From the IMG/VR virus record IMGVR_UViG_3300048672_000883, positions 1-39,596 of that record: a DNA stretch of 39,596 bases; one strand, written 5' to 3'. Positions 1 to 6,633 of this stretch are shown here, piece after piece. The translations under genes were made by a program, and so were the position numbers. Source of the stretch: a virus. The notes below the pieces were generated by a model. That model did not search any database, was not told the DNA's origin, and was given only the letters and a program-made list of their open reading frames with translations. Every line of letters begins with the position of its first letter. Positions within the stretch are counted from its first letter, which is position 1.

Positions 1-114
1 GTGCTGGGGCGTGCTGGGGCGTGCTGGGGCGTGCTGGGGCGTGCTGGGGCGTGCTGGGGCGTGCTGGGGCGTGCTGGGGCGTGCTGGGGCGTGCTGGGGC
101 GTGCCGGGGCGTGC
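1..114. repeat. 10-bp tandem repeat array
   Basis: Ten perfect head-to-tail copies of GTGCTGGGGC are followed by one copy with a single change and a partial copy. The array is cut by the window edge. All three frames stay open through it, so the reading frames here are not evidence of a gene. Confidence 0.95.
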
Positions 115-133
115 ATTACATATAGGGGCCGCC

Positions 134-241
134 ATGTTACAAATTTTTACAATCCTTATCGCCACCTTACGCGCAAACCCCGAAAACATGGGCATAATTC
201 ATTCCATGCCAAGCGCAACAGCGCAAAGCATAAGCCCCTAG
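134..241 (+). CDS. possible 35-aa peptide
   Basis: ATG at 134 to TAG at 241 encodes a short peptide with a hydrophobic start (MLQIFTILIATL). The only upstream purine run is GGGG just before GCCGCC. I do not recognise it, and it may be chance. The remaining sequence to 333 shows nothing else I can name. Confidence 0.25.
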   Translation: MLQIFTILIATLRANPENMGIIHSMPSATAQSISP

Positions 242-333
242 GGTATCACTCCTAGTAGGGTTCGGATCATTAAAAATTTATAGACTTGGCACTTCTATGA
301 CATACCATGCGGCCAGCTAATGACTGGCAATAT

Positions 334-400
334 AGCCCCTTATTTAAGGGGCTAATAAATAAGCCTTGATCTAAGGCTTATTTATTAGGCGATTTTGCCT
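334..400 (+). promoter_or_regulatory. triple hairpin leader A
   Basis: Three adjacent perfect hairpins: 334-353 (8-bp stem), 354-386 (14-bp stem, 5-nt loop) and 387-400 (4-bp stem). The middle stem can grow by taking bases from its neighbours, making the folds mutually exclusive. The same plan recurs at 667-734 and 1133-1204. There is no T-run, so a classical terminator is not supported. Confidence 0.6.
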
Positions 401-418
401 GCACATGGAGAATCTAGA

Positions 419-475
419 ATGCTTGAAGTTATTGTTATTGGCGCGTCAATCGTAGCGTTTATTTTGTGGGGCTAA
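419..475 (+). CDS. 18-aa hydrophobic mini-protein
   Basis: ATG at 419 to TAA at 475 encodes an 18-residue, almost wholly hydrophobic peptide (MLEVIVIGASIVAFILWG), enough for one membrane span. GGAGAA lies 8-13 bases upstream as a possible ribosome site. The next gene starts 3 bases after its stop, so the two could be translationally coupled. Function unknown. Confidence 0.4.
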   Translation: MLEVIVIGASIVAFILWG

Positions 476-477
476 AA

Positions 478-660
478 ATGGATAGCAATATCGAAACGCT
501 GAAACTATATTATCCCAATGCGTATGAAATATGCTGGGAATTTGACAATCACTTTGCGGAAACTGGAAACCACGACCAATATTACAGTTTCAGACATAGG
601 GGTTGTATGGGGTATGCCCTATTCCGAAATGGGGCATATATAAATAGCTGGTTTGAATAG
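478..660 (+). CDS. small hypothetical protein (60 aa)
   Basis: The ATG at 478 is preferred over an in-frame GTG at 466, which would overlap the mini-protein at 419-475. The product is soluble, rich in aromatic residues, and contains Cys and His (YEICWEF, RHRGC). I do not recognise the family. It sits between two triple-hairpin leaders, suggesting a single-gene expression unit. Confidence 0.6.
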   Translation: MDSNIETLKLYYPNAYEICWEFDNHFAETGNHDQYYSFRHRGCMGYALFRNGAYINSWFE

Positions 661-666
661 TCTTAC

Positions 667-775
667 AAGCCCCTAATAATAGGGGCTTGAATTAAATAGT
701 TTTCCAAAACTATTTAATTCAAGCTATGTAGCTTGGGCGCGATTATCCGGCGCGTGAATCCGGTATATAGGAAAA
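667..775 (+). promoter_or_regulatory. triple hairpin leader B with conserved tail
   Basis: Hairpins at 667-688 (9-bp stem), 685-724 (19-bp stem, 2-nt turn) and 721-734 (6-bp stem). The second shares bases with both others, so it competes with them. The downstream tail at 738-775, containing GCGCGATTATCCGGCGC and TATATAGGAAAA, is repeated almost exactly at 1206-1240 and ends at the ribosome site of the next gene. Confidence 0.65.
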
Positions 776-779
776 CATC

Positions 780-1118
780 ATGAGCGAAGCAAAGAAAACC
801 GCCGCCGTTAACTATACGGCTGAACAAACCGCCGCCATCATCACGGCGTATCAGGCAGGCGAAACGGTCGAAGCACTAGCCGAGCAATTCCAAAAATCGG
901 TGCGCTCCATTGTGGCTAAACTTAGCCGAGAGGGAGTTTATAAAAAGAAAGAATACAAGACAAAAAACGGCGAATCCGTCGTAAAAAAAGACGCCCATGC
1001 CGACGCAATAGGCGCAATTCTCAAACTTCCTGAGAATGATATTGAATCACTTACAAAATGCAATAAAAATGCACTGCGGGCAATTTTTGAAGCCCTTGCA
1101 AATAGCCGACCCATCTAA
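780..1118 (+). CDS. HTH protein, YTAEQ/SVRSIVAKLS family
   Basis: 112 aa. Residues about 12-55 (YTAEQTAAIITAYQAGE...KSVRSIVAKLSREGVYKKK) look like a helix-turn-helix of the kind that reads DNA at phage promoters. The rest is a basic linker and a helical C-terminus. Close paralogs lie at 4853-5170, 6744-7064 (minus) and, more divergent, 38263-38631. I infer a DNA-binding regulator; the target is unknown. Its own leader carries hairpin element B. Confidence 0.8.
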   Translation: MSEAKKTAAVNYTAEQTAAIITAYQAGETVEALAEQFQKSVRSIVAKLSREGVYKKKEYKTKNGESVVKKDAHADAIGAILKLPENDIESLTKCNKNALRAIFEALANSRPI

Positions 1119-1132
1119 TAGATAACCGGCCA

Positions 1133-1240
1133 CAATCCCCTAGAATTAGGGGATTGTAATAAATAGTTTCTCAAAACTATTTATTACAATCTAAGGTTAG
1201 ATTGTGCGCGATTATCCGGCGCTTCCGGTATATAGGAAAA
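1133..1240 (+). promoter_or_regulatory. triple hairpin leader C with conserved tail
   Basis: Hairpins at 1133-1156 (10-bp stem), 1152-1191 (18-bp stem) and 1187-1204 (8-bp stem, GG turn) have the same interlocking order as element B. The stem sequences differ (CAATC/GATTG here, AAGC/GCTT in B), so pairing is kept by compensating changes. The conserved tail runs to the start codon region. Confidence 0.65.
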
Positions 1241-1247
1241 ATGCAAA

Positions 1248-1949
1248 ATGGCGAAAAAACATTATCTTGTGGTGGACACCGAAACAACCCGACAAGGTAC
1301 GGCGGCAGACTTCGGCGCTGCTATCGTGAACCTTAAAGGTGAAATTGTGGATCGTTTGGGCGTAATGGTAGCCGGTGAATTTGACCAGCGCGAGCTATGG
1401 TTCGATCCGCGCGCTACTGGTGCCGCGTTTTGGTCGGCTCAATCTTGCAAAACTAGGCGTGAGAACTATAATCTTATGCTTCGTAATGGTTCTCGCGTTA
1501 TGGCAACGCCTAACGCCATTAATCAATGGTTGACAAATGCGGCCATTAAATATAAGCCGACGTTAACGGCTTATAATATTAAATTCGACGTTGAAGTTTG
1601 CCAAAAAACGGGAATTAACCTCGACATTTTCCCCGATAGGTTTTGCTTGTGGCACGCAGCAGCCGGTAATTTGTGTCATAAAAAAGACTATAGAAAATTT
1701 GTCGTTGAGAATCACCTATTTAATGCGCGCACTGAATCAGGAAATATGACCTACAGCACGAATGCCGAGGCCGTGGCATCGTGGCTGGCCGGATCTTATG
1801 ACCTGGAGCCGCACACAGCCCTTGAGGATGTTGAAGAATGGGAAATTCCTATTCTGTTGAAAATCCTAAAAATCAAGGGTTGGCGAGAAAATACCCAAGC
1901 CTATAATTGGCGCAATTTCCAAGTTCGAGACTGGTTTATTGCAAAATAA
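1248..1949 (+). CDS. DEDDh 3'-5' exonuclease-like protein
   Basis: 233 aa with the DnaQ-fold exonuclease signature. Motif I is VVDTETT (D10, E12), motif II is AYNIKFDV (D114), and motif III is HTALEDV (H189, D194), which defines the DEDDh type. Such proteins remove nucleotides from 3' ends using two metal ions. There is no polymerase domain, so it is a stand-alone nuclease; DNA or RNA as substrate cannot be told. It is preceded by hairpin leader C and followed by a GCAA-loop hairpin. Confidence 0.85.
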   Translation: MAKKHYLVVDTETTRQGTAADFGAAIVNLKGEIVDRLGVMVAGEFDQRELWFDPRATGAAFWSAQSCKTRRENYNLMLRNGSRVMATPNAINQWLTNAAIKYKPTLTAYNIKFDVEVCQKTGINLDIFPDRFCLWHAAAGNLCHKKDYRKFVVENHLFNARTESGNMTYSTNAEAVASWLAGSYDLEPHTALEDVEEWEIPILLKILKIKGWRENTQAYNWRNFQVRDWFIAK

Positions 1950-1952
1950 GGG

Positions 1953-1972
1953 TAAGGGGCGCAAGCCCCTTA
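1953..1972 (+). terminator. GNRA-loop hairpin after exonuclease gene
   Basis: An 8-bp stem (TAAGGGGC/GCCCCTTA) with GCAA loop, starting 3 bases past the stop. The T-run is weak, so it may be an RNA 3'-end stabiliser or partial terminator. Confidence 0.5.
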
Positions 1973-1980
1973 TTTATAGA

Positions 1981-2181
1981 ATGGAAACAATCGGCACAAT
2001 GTACGGCATTTTAGGCGCTTTTTTGGTGGCGCTTAAAATGCCGCAATGGGGTTATCCGTTTTTTCTGATTAGCAGCATATGTTTGCTGGTATCCGCGATC
2101 AGGAAGAAACAAGGTAATTTTATTGCGCTGCAAGGCGTATTCCTTGCGGCCAATATAATCGGTTTTTGGAATTGGAATTAA
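1981..2181 (+). CDS. small membrane protein, two or three spans
   Basis: 66 aa from ATG 1981; an upstream in-frame TTG at 1939 lies inside the previous gene and hairpin. Hydrophobic stretches MYGILGAFLVAL, YPFFLISSICLLVSAI and ALQGVFLAANIIGF are separated by a basic loop RKKQG. The pattern resembles short YgjV/PnuC-like inner-membrane proteins, but that is only an impression. No clear ribosome site is visible; translation may follow from the hairpin context. Confidence 0.6.
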   Translation: METIGTMYGILGAFLVALKMPQWGYPFFLISSICLLVSAIRKKQGNFIALQGVFLAANIIGFWNWN

Positions 2182-2184
2182 ATC

Positions 2185-2664
2185 ATGAGCATCAATAGAG
2201 TTTCTATTTGGGATATGGACGGCGTATTAGCTTGCAGCTTGTGGCGATACCGTACTATTACAAATGAACAGGGGCAAGAAGTTATTGATCTAGCCCACTG
2301 GCGAGAGCATGAGCATCTTTGCGCATGGGATGACACTTTACCCCATGCCGTACAATATCGGGCTGATTTAGCTGATCCTCAATGCTATGTAATAATCGCC
2401 ACTGCACGCGAAGCAAAACAGCCGGATTTTGATTGGATTAAATCTAATCTAGGCTGGCCGGATTACATGATTTATAGGAAACGTGGTGATAATCAATCGG
2501 GCAAAACATTAAAGGGTAATGCATTGGCGCGTTTGCTTGCATTACGACAATTTCGGAATGTTCGGGACGTGACAATGTATGAAGACAATATTTCATACCT
2601 AAAATTTGTATGTGACAAGCTACAAATTAGGGGCGTGTACGTTCCCAGTAAACAAGGTCATTGA
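2185..2664 (+). CDS. HAD-superfamily phosphatase-like protein
   Basis: 159 aa. Motif I is WDMDGVL (D10 nucleophile, D12), motif II is IIATARE (T73), a later Lys-rich segment (KTLKGN) is followed by MYEDN (E133, D134), matching the HAD order D-T-K-DD. The family removes phosphate from small molecules or nucleic-acid ends. In a phage, a polynucleotide 3'-phosphatase or nucleotidase role is plausible but unproven. It starts 3 bases after the membrane-protein stop and ends one base before a UUCG hairpin. Confidence 0.75.
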   Translation: MSINRVSIWDMDGVLACSLWRYRTITNEQGQEVIDLAHWREHEHLCAWDDTLPHAVQYRADLADPQCYVIIATAREAKQPDFDWIKSNLGWPDYMIYRKRGDNQSGKTLKGNALARLLALRQFRNVRDVTMYEDNISYLKFVCDKLQIRGVYVPSKQGH

Positions 2665-2690
2665 TTGATAAGGGCTTCGGCCCTTATCAA
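2665..2690 (+). terminator. UUCG-loop hairpin
   Basis: A perfect 11-bp stem (TTGATAAGGGC) with a TTCG tetraloop directly after the HAD gene. No T-run follows, so it may stabilise or punctuate the message rather than fully terminate it. Confidence 0.55.
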
Positions 2691-2713
2691 TTCAAACTTC
2701 TAGGAAATTAAAA

Positions 2714-2950
2714 ATGATCGTTCAAATCAAGTTTTCGGAACTCATCCCGGCCCATGATTATGCGAATATGATTGTACAATCACCAGCAGTTATTATTAAT
2801 TGCGCGGTTGATTTTATGATGGATAATATGTTTCCAGAATTTAATGAATGGGATATTATCGACTCACATTGTAGCCTTATTTGTGATAAGGTATCGGAGC
2901 GGGTTTATATTGAAATTAGGCCGATATGGCTTGCTGGTTCTATTCACTGA
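2714..2950 (+). CDS. small hypothetical protein (78 aa)
   Basis: ATG 2714 follows TAGGAAATTAAAA. The acidic product shows no motif I know, with isolated Cys residues at ICDK and INCAV. It precedes a 50-aa gene by 12 bases, likely one transcript. Confidence 0.6.
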   Translation: MIVQIKFSELIPAHDYANMIVQSPAVIINCAVDFMMDNMFPEFNEWDIIDSHCSLICDKVSERVYIEIRPIWLAGSIH

Positions 2951-2962
2951 AAGGGTAAAGCA

Positions 2963-3115
2963 ATGAACACACTAGACTTGGTAGATGAAATGCAATGGGA
3001 AGACTGCGAGAAGGTGGAATTTATATCACTTGAGGCTGCAGGGCTTGAAGTTAGGGATTATGACACTATACCCTTCACGCAAAGACTATATTACACTGAC
3101 GAGGGCGAACAATAA
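2963..3115 (+). CDS. 50-aa acidic protein, paralog of 4393-4545
   Basis: ATG 2963 after AAAGGGTAAAGCA. The start MNTLDLVDEMQWEDCEKVEF is almost identical to that of the gene at 4393, including the upstream AAAG...AAAGCA site; the C-terminal halves diverge. No known domain. The two copies lie either side of the iteron array. Confidence 0.65.
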   Translation: MNTLDLVDEMQWEDCEKVEFISLEAAGLEVRDYDTIPFTQRLYYTDEGEQ

Positions 3116-3164
3116 ATATAAACCATTTTGGCTTTTTGGTTCTATTCACTGAAAGGAAAAAATC

Positions 3165-3368
3165 ATGTTGATAGGTAAGTTCTGGGACTCGGTTAATCAA
3201 AAGTACTTATGGGCCGAAGGCCAGGATTTTGAGGAACTAACTCAAACACTGAAAAATGAAATTGCCGACTATGGCGGAAATGATGAAATTGACCCGGCAA
3301 AGATCGAGGTGTATAAGGCTGTCAAAATGAAGGTCGTTGCCACTTACGAAATTCAGGCTGGTGATTGA
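3165..3368 (+). CDS. small hypothetical protein (67 aa)
   Basis: ATG 3165 is preceded by GAAAGGAAAAA. The protein (GKFWDSVNQKYLWAEGQDFEELTQTL...) is acidic and probably globular. I do not recognise it. A strong terminator follows 4 bases after the stop. Confidence 0.6.
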   Translation: MLIGKFWDSVNQKYLWAEGQDFEELTQTLKNEIADYGGNDEIDPAKIEVYKAVKMKVVATYEIQAGD

Positions 3369-3371
3369 TGG

Positions 3372-3403
3372 AAGCTATTAGCCCGAAAGGGCTAATAGCT
3401 TTT
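3372..3403 (+). terminator. intrinsic terminator
   Basis: A 13-bp perfect stem (AAGCTATTAGCCC) with GAAA loop and a short T-run. It ends the leftmost plus-strand gene group. The sequence to 4392 holds repeats and promoters but no gene I can support. Confidence 0.75.
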
Positions 3404-3536
3404 AACTATACCATTATTTTTAGCATCTGCGCCGAAATGCGAATCATTCTCACTTGTATTGTTATTCCCTTACAGTTGCCGTTTTGCATCATTGTATTTT
3501 TCTATGGCGAACAGGAAAGCACTAGCAAAATACAAT

Positions 3537-3565
3537 TTGACAAGCCGTTATTTTTATGTTATAAT
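3537..3565 (+). promoter_or_regulatory. sigma70-type promoter
   Basis: TTGACA, 17-bp spacer, TATAAT: a perfect consensus promoter in the first copy of the duplicated block. Confidence 0.8.
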
Positions 3566-3684
3566 AAATTGTGGCAGCGCCAAAAATTTATGATAAAAAT
3601 GATACTTAGCATTTTGCTGTTTATCGCCGTTTTGCATCATTGTATTTTTCTATAGCAAACAGGAAAGCACTAGCAAAATACAAT

Positions 3685-3713
3685 TGGACAACCCGCCGTT
3701 TTTGTGTTATAAT
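3685..3713 (+). promoter_or_regulatory. sigma70-type promoter (second copy)
   Basis: TGGACA, 17-bp spacer, TATAAT. It corresponds to 3537-3565 in the duplicated block and has a weakened -35 box. Confidence 0.6.
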
Positions 3714-3817
3714 AAATTGTGGCAGCGCCAAAAATTTATGATAAAAATGATACTTAGCAAATCGACCAGCACCGGGCGCTATAAATGCGAATCATTATCA
3801 TGTAGGTTCCGGAAAGT

Positions 3818-4127
3818 GAATGCGAATCATTCGTATTCAAAAACCCAAATGCGAATCATTCGTATTCAAAAACCCAAATGCGAATCATTCGTATTCAAAA
3901 ACCCAAATGCGAATCATTCGTATTCAAGAACCCAAATGCGAATCATTCGTATTCAAGAACCCAAATGCGAATCATTCGTATTCAAGAACCCAAATGCGAA
4001 TCATTCGTATTCAAGAACCCAAATGCGAATCATTCTTATTCAAGAACCCAAATGCGAATCATTCGTATTCAAGAACCCAAATGCGAATCATTCTTATTCA
4101 AGAACCCAAATGCGAATCATTCTTATT
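3818..4127 (+). repeat. 29-bp iteron array
   Basis: Ten full direct copies of a 29-bp unit (core GCGAATCATTCGTATTC) plus a 20-base partial copy run without spacers. The copies differ only at a few positions (AAAAACCC/AAGAACCC, CGTATT/CTTATT). Diverged single copies occur at about 3436 and 3784. Contiguous iterons like this often bind a replication or partition protein; that is inference here. Related AAGTGCAAATTCTT words continue to about 4260. Confidence 0.95.
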
Positions 4128-4334
4128 TAGCCCCCGGGGTCTCTGCGCCTGAGTGGGCAAGTGAAAATTCTACCATGTGCCGCGCCAATTAACTAGTGCT
4201 CAAGTGCAAATTCTTGAGTCTGCTGCGGGCACCCCCAACAAGTGCAAATTCTTATAGTGTAAAACAGAAATTGTGGCAGCCGGCGCCTATTATACACAGT
4301 GCAAAACCTTTGCGTCAAGAGCAAATTTTTAATC
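4128..4334. other. gene-free region with AAGTGCAAATTCTT words
   Basis: No gene is supported. Short related words (GTGAAAATTCT, AAGTGCAAATTCTT twice, GAGCAAATTTTT) recur and resemble half-sites of the neighbouring iteron. Similar words reappear at 6177-6210. Confidence 0.4.
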
Positions 4335-4363
4335 TTGCCCCAACCAACCCACTATTATATAAT
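4335..4363 (+). promoter_or_regulatory. sigma70-type promoter
   Basis: TTGCCC, 17-bp spacer, TATAAT, about 30 bases upstream of the gene at 4393. Confidence 0.7.
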
Positions 4364-4392
4364 GATTATATCAAGATATGAAAGGCAAAGCA

Positions 4393-4545
4393 ATGAACGC
4401 ACTAGACTTGGTTGATGAAATGCAGTGGGAAGACTCTGACAAGGTTGAGTGGGTTACACTAGAGGAAGCGGGCTTGGAAGAGGTGCAGCAAGTTGGGGTA
4501 TGTGCCGCACTTTACGACTACTGGACCGAGGAAGGTGGTTGTTAA
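4393..4545 (+). CDS. 50-aa acidic protein, paralog of 2963-3115
   Basis: ATG 4393 after AAAGGCAAAGCA. The N-terminus (MNALDLVDEMQWEDSDKVEW) nearly repeats that of 2963-3115; the end differs (YDYWTEEGG). It lies first behind its own promoter. Function unknown; the duplication suggests a dosage or divergence role. Confidence 0.65.
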   Translation: MNALDLVDEMQWEDSDKVEWVTLEEAGLEEVQQVGVCAALYDYWTEEGGC

Positions 4546-4586
4546 TCCCTTCCAGTGAGCTACGGTTTAGGGTCAGAAATATCCAC

Positions 4587-4615
4587 TTGCCATACCGATC
4601 CAGACGCTGTATAAT
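4587..4615 (+). promoter_or_regulatory. sigma70-type promoter
   Basis: TTGCCA, 17-bp spacer, TATAAT, in front of the gene at 4648. Confidence 0.7.
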
Positions 4616-4647
4616 AACTATATCAAGACGCAAAAAGGACTAAAGAG

Positions 4648-4812
4648 ATGACCATTCTGGAAAAGGTTGAAGTTTACGGTAAGTATTTCATGGACCTGGC
4701 CGAGGACTGGGAAGTTGAGGCGTACTGGGCAATGGTGGACGCGCAAGACACCTATGATGCCGAGCTGGCCGCCCAAGCAGCAGAAATCTCGTGTTGCGAA
4801 GCCACTGAATAA
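4648..4812 (+). CDS. 54-aa acidic protein
   Basis: ATG 4648 follows AAAAGGACTAAAGAG. The helical, strongly acidic product (MTILEKVEVYGKYFMDLAEDW...) has two adjacent Cys near the end. I do not recognise it. The promoter of the following HTH gene lies across its last codons. Confidence 0.6.
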   Translation: MTILEKVEVYGKYFMDLAEDWEVEAYWAMVDAQDTYDAELAAQAAEISCCEATE

Positions 4813-4822
4813 ACTGTATAAT
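4794..4822 (+). promoter_or_regulatory. sigma70-type promoter
   Basis: TTGCGA, 17-bp spacer, TATAAT. The -35 box lies inside the end of the preceding gene; the promoter serves the HTH gene at 4853. Confidence 0.7.
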
Positions 4823-4852
4823 AACTACATCAACAGCATACAAGGATACAAG

Positions 4853-5170
4853 ATGACCACCACCGCTAACATCAACTATACCGACGCTCAAACCGCCGAA
4901 CTGGTTCAAGCCTACCAAGCTGGCGAAGCCGTCGAGGCTCTGGCTGAACGCTTCCAAAAGTCGGTGCGCTCGATCGTAGCTAAGCTCTCCAACGAGGGAG
5001 TGTACAAAAAGAAGGAGGCTAAGGGCGCTGGTCGTGTTACCAAGGCCGCTCTGATTCAGTACGTGGAAGAACTCTTGCAGCTCGACCCTCAATCGTTGCA
5101 AACCTTGGAAAAGGCCAGCCTCCAAAACCTGCAGCAACTTGCCGCCGCCCTAACCACGAAGGTTAATTGA
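4853..5170 (+). CDS. HTH protein, YTDAQ/SVRSIVAKLS family
   Basis: 105 aa from ATG 4853 (AAGGATACAAG upstream); a longer in-frame extension to 4667 would overlap the previous gene. The core VQAYQAGEAVEALAERFQKSV...SIVAKLSNEGVYKKK is nearly identical to 780-1118, with the same basic linker and a different C-terminal helix. Probably a small DNA-binding regulator. It is followed directly by the gene at 5172. Confidence 0.8.
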   Translation: MTTTANINYTDAQTAELVQAYQAGEAVEALAERFQKSVRSIVAKLSNEGVYKKKEAKGAGRVTKAALIQYVEELLQLDPQSLQTLEKASLQNLQQLAAALTTKVN

Positions 5171-5171
5171 T

Positions 5172-5363
5172 ATGCGCTACTTTACCGTTTATGACTGCAC
5201 TCAATGCCCGGATGCGGATAATGAAGCAGGGGTATGCTACCGGCACGTCAATGACCAGTTTGGCATAACAGGTCACACTACTGTTGAGGACTATGCTCAG
5301 GCTATGCAGCTGTACAGGGATAATTGTATGGGGCTTGCCCCTACCTGTCCACGCCTGCTTTAG
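5172..5363 (+). CDS. small Cys-containing protein (63 aa)
   Basis: ATG 5172 is two bases after the previous stop, so the two are probably translationally coupled. Cys residues occur as CTQC, GVCYRH, DNC and PTC, which could hold a metal, but no known zinc-finger spacing is clear. A terminator follows. Confidence 0.65.
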   Translation: MRYFTVYDCTQCPDADNEAGVCYRHVNDQFGITGHTTVEDYAQAMQLYRDNCMGLAPTCPRLL

Positions 5364-5371
5364 TTTAGGGT

Positions 5372-5402
5372 CCCCGCAAGCGCAAGTTTGCGGGGCTTTT
5401 TT
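5372..5402 (+). terminator. intrinsic terminator
   Basis: CCCCGCAA pairs with TTGCGGGG around a short loop and is followed by CTTTTTT. It closes the 4853-5363 unit. Confidence 0.85.
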
Positions 5403-5481
5403 GCGCCAATTATACTAGTGGGGGAAGTGACAGGTCAAGAGATATTTTCGAAGCCTGGGGTGCAGTATAAAAATTTAGCAC

Positions 5482-5510
5482 TTGACCTTTGTACCAAAAA
5501 GTCGTATAAT
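5482..5510 (+). promoter_or_regulatory. sigma70-type promoter with AAATTTAG upstream
   Basis: TTGACC, 17-bp spacer, TATAAT. AAATTTAG sits just upstream of the -35 box, a word also found ahead of promoters at 27353, 30022 and 35117. Confidence 0.8.
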
Positions 5511-5539
5511 ATTATTAAGTGCTAAATTTTAGGAGTATT

Positions 5540-6151
5540 ATGACATACACAAAATGGACTAAAGAACATGATGAAATTGTAATATCTTGTGTTGGACTGG
5601 GATGGACAGCTCGGGAAATTGCTACTGAATTTGGGTTAAGTGAAGATACTATTAAGAAAAAGCGTGTATCGTTAGGACTATCTGGCATTAATCCACACAA
5701 TAAGAGTATCCCACACAATAGGCTAGACCTATCTAGGGAGGAGCTAATATCCATTTTACTAAAAGAGGAGAAGAGGACTTTTGAGCAATTTAGTAGTAGC
5801 TCTAATCTGCCGTCCCCCTCTGTGTATAGAAGAGTTTTTGGTAGTTGGGGTGCTGCATTAAAGGCAGCAGGGCTACCCCCTAATAAGTCAAGCATGCTTG
5901 AGGATTCTAAAACTATTGTCTACCTGGTTGAGTTTGATGGCTTCTATAAAATAGGTATAACCCAACAATTATTAAAATCTAGGTTAGCTAGTCACCCTAA
6001 ATATGAAGTTGTTATGGTACTAGAGTTTGATAACTTAAAAGATGCAAAGGCTAAGGAAAAAGAGTGGTTAAAAGCTATTGCAGCCAATAAGATTGTACCA
6101 GACAACTTTCCTAGTGAGGGTAGAGGTGCTACTGAGTGCTTTAAGCTCTAA
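5540..6151 (+). CDS. GIY-YIG homing endonuclease-like protein
   Basis: 203 aa from ATG 5540 with AGGAG 5 bases upstream. Residues 1-50 form an HTH; about 90-118 (SVYRRVFGSWGAALKAAGL) is a homing-endonuclease-associated repeat; the C-terminus from about 129 (VYLVEFDGFYKIGIT...) is a GIY-YIG nuclease of the T5orf172/Mug113 type with a conserved Glu-Lys-rich end. Such free-standing nucleases spread their own gene. It has its own promoter and sits alone between terminators. Confidence 0.8.
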   Translation: MTYTKWTKEHDEIVISCVGLGWTAREIATEFGLSEDTIKKKRVSLGLSGINPHNKSIPHNRLDLSREELISILLKEEKRTFEQFSSSSNLPSPSVYRRVFGSWGAALKAAGLPPNKSSMLEDSKTIVYLVEFDGFYKIGITQQLLKSRLASHPKYEVVMVLEFDNLKDAKAKEKEWLKAIAANKIVPDNFPSEGRGATECFKL

Positions 6152-6201
6152 TTACCGGCGCCAAATTATACCCCAGTGCGAATTCGACTGTCAAGTGCAA
6201 A

Positions 6202-6318
6202 TTTCGCAATGAGAATTCTCGATAATAATTATTGATAAGAAAATTCTCACTTGATAATTCTCAGTAAGAAAGTTATAATAAAAATTCTCGATAATAATTT
6301 TCTTATAGGAATTTTCTC
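6202..6318 (+). promoter_or_regulatory. promoter with repeated operator-like words
   Basis: TTGATA (6253-6258), 17-bp spacer, TATAAT (6276-6281). Around it, AATTCTC and GATAATAATT words repeat in direct and inverted order, and palindromic ATAATAATTAT words also follow the gene at 6640-6680. Probable binding sites for the HTH protein encoded at 6319; autoregulation is inference. Confidence 0.65.
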
Positions 6319-6633
6319 ATGCAGTATACCACAGAACTAAAAGACGACGCCCTACTAATGATGAGCCAAGGTACTAAAATTGCTGAGGTTTCCCAGATTT
6401 TAAATGTTCCGGCTAGTACCTTGTACCGCTGGCGTAGTGAACATAAGCCCGACCCTAAATCACAGCAGGCTGGCGAACTTCTGGAGCAGATGACGCAATT
6501 ACAGGAACGGCTTGCCCTGCTTGAGGGTCAGGTAGGGGAAATTTTGCCTTGGATTGAGCGCAAGCAGAAATCAGAGGCTAAGGAGCGGGAGGGGCGTGAA
6601 ACTTCCGGCCTGGTTTTTGGCAGCCGGCGATAA
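6319..6633 (+). CDS. HTH protein with coiled-coil tail
   Basis: 104 aa. Residues 1-40 (YTTELKDDALLMMSQGTKI...VPASTLYRWRSEH) are a transposase/terminase-type helix-turn-helix. Residues 50-80 (LLEQMTQLQERLALLEGQV) form a leucine-rich coiled coil, so it is probably a dimer. The AT-rich repeated words on both sides suggest that it regulates itself. No nuclease domain, so not a transposase. Confidence 0.75.
   Translation: MQYTTELKDDALLMMSQGTKIAEVSQILNVPASTLYRWRSEHKPDPKSQQAGELLEQMTQLQERLALLEGQVGEILPWIERKQKSEAKEREGRETSGLVFGSRR

Larger units (their letters stand above)
3478..3758 (+). repeat. tandem 133-bp duplication with promoter
   Basis: A block at 3478-3610 is repeated at 3626-3758 with few changes. 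Each copy includes GCATCATTGTATTTTTCTAT, a sigma70-like promoter and GTGGCAGCGCC. There is no coding potential I trust. It leads directly into the iteron array, so both promoters would transcribe the repeats. Confidence 0.85.

Noticed and set aside
1-255. Open frames across the 10-bp repeat
   Set aside because: Repeat translation in every frame (LGRAGACWGV) with no ribosome site; low-complexity artefact.
3818-4127. CRISPR array
   Set aside because: Repeats are directly contiguous with no unique spacers, and no cas genes are near.
3684-4192. Three long frames through the 29-bp repeats
   Set aside because: The 29-bp unit leaves all frames open; sequence conservation is at DNA level and there is no start context.
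4688-5137. 149-aa minus-strand frame
   Set aside because: Antisense shadow of the acidic gene at 4648 and the HTH gene at 4853, both of which have promoters and ribosome sites.
6319-6633. Insertion-sequence transposase fragment
   Set aside because: Only the HTH is transposase-like; the gene is intact, has its own promoter and coiled coil, and lacks terminal inverted repeats.
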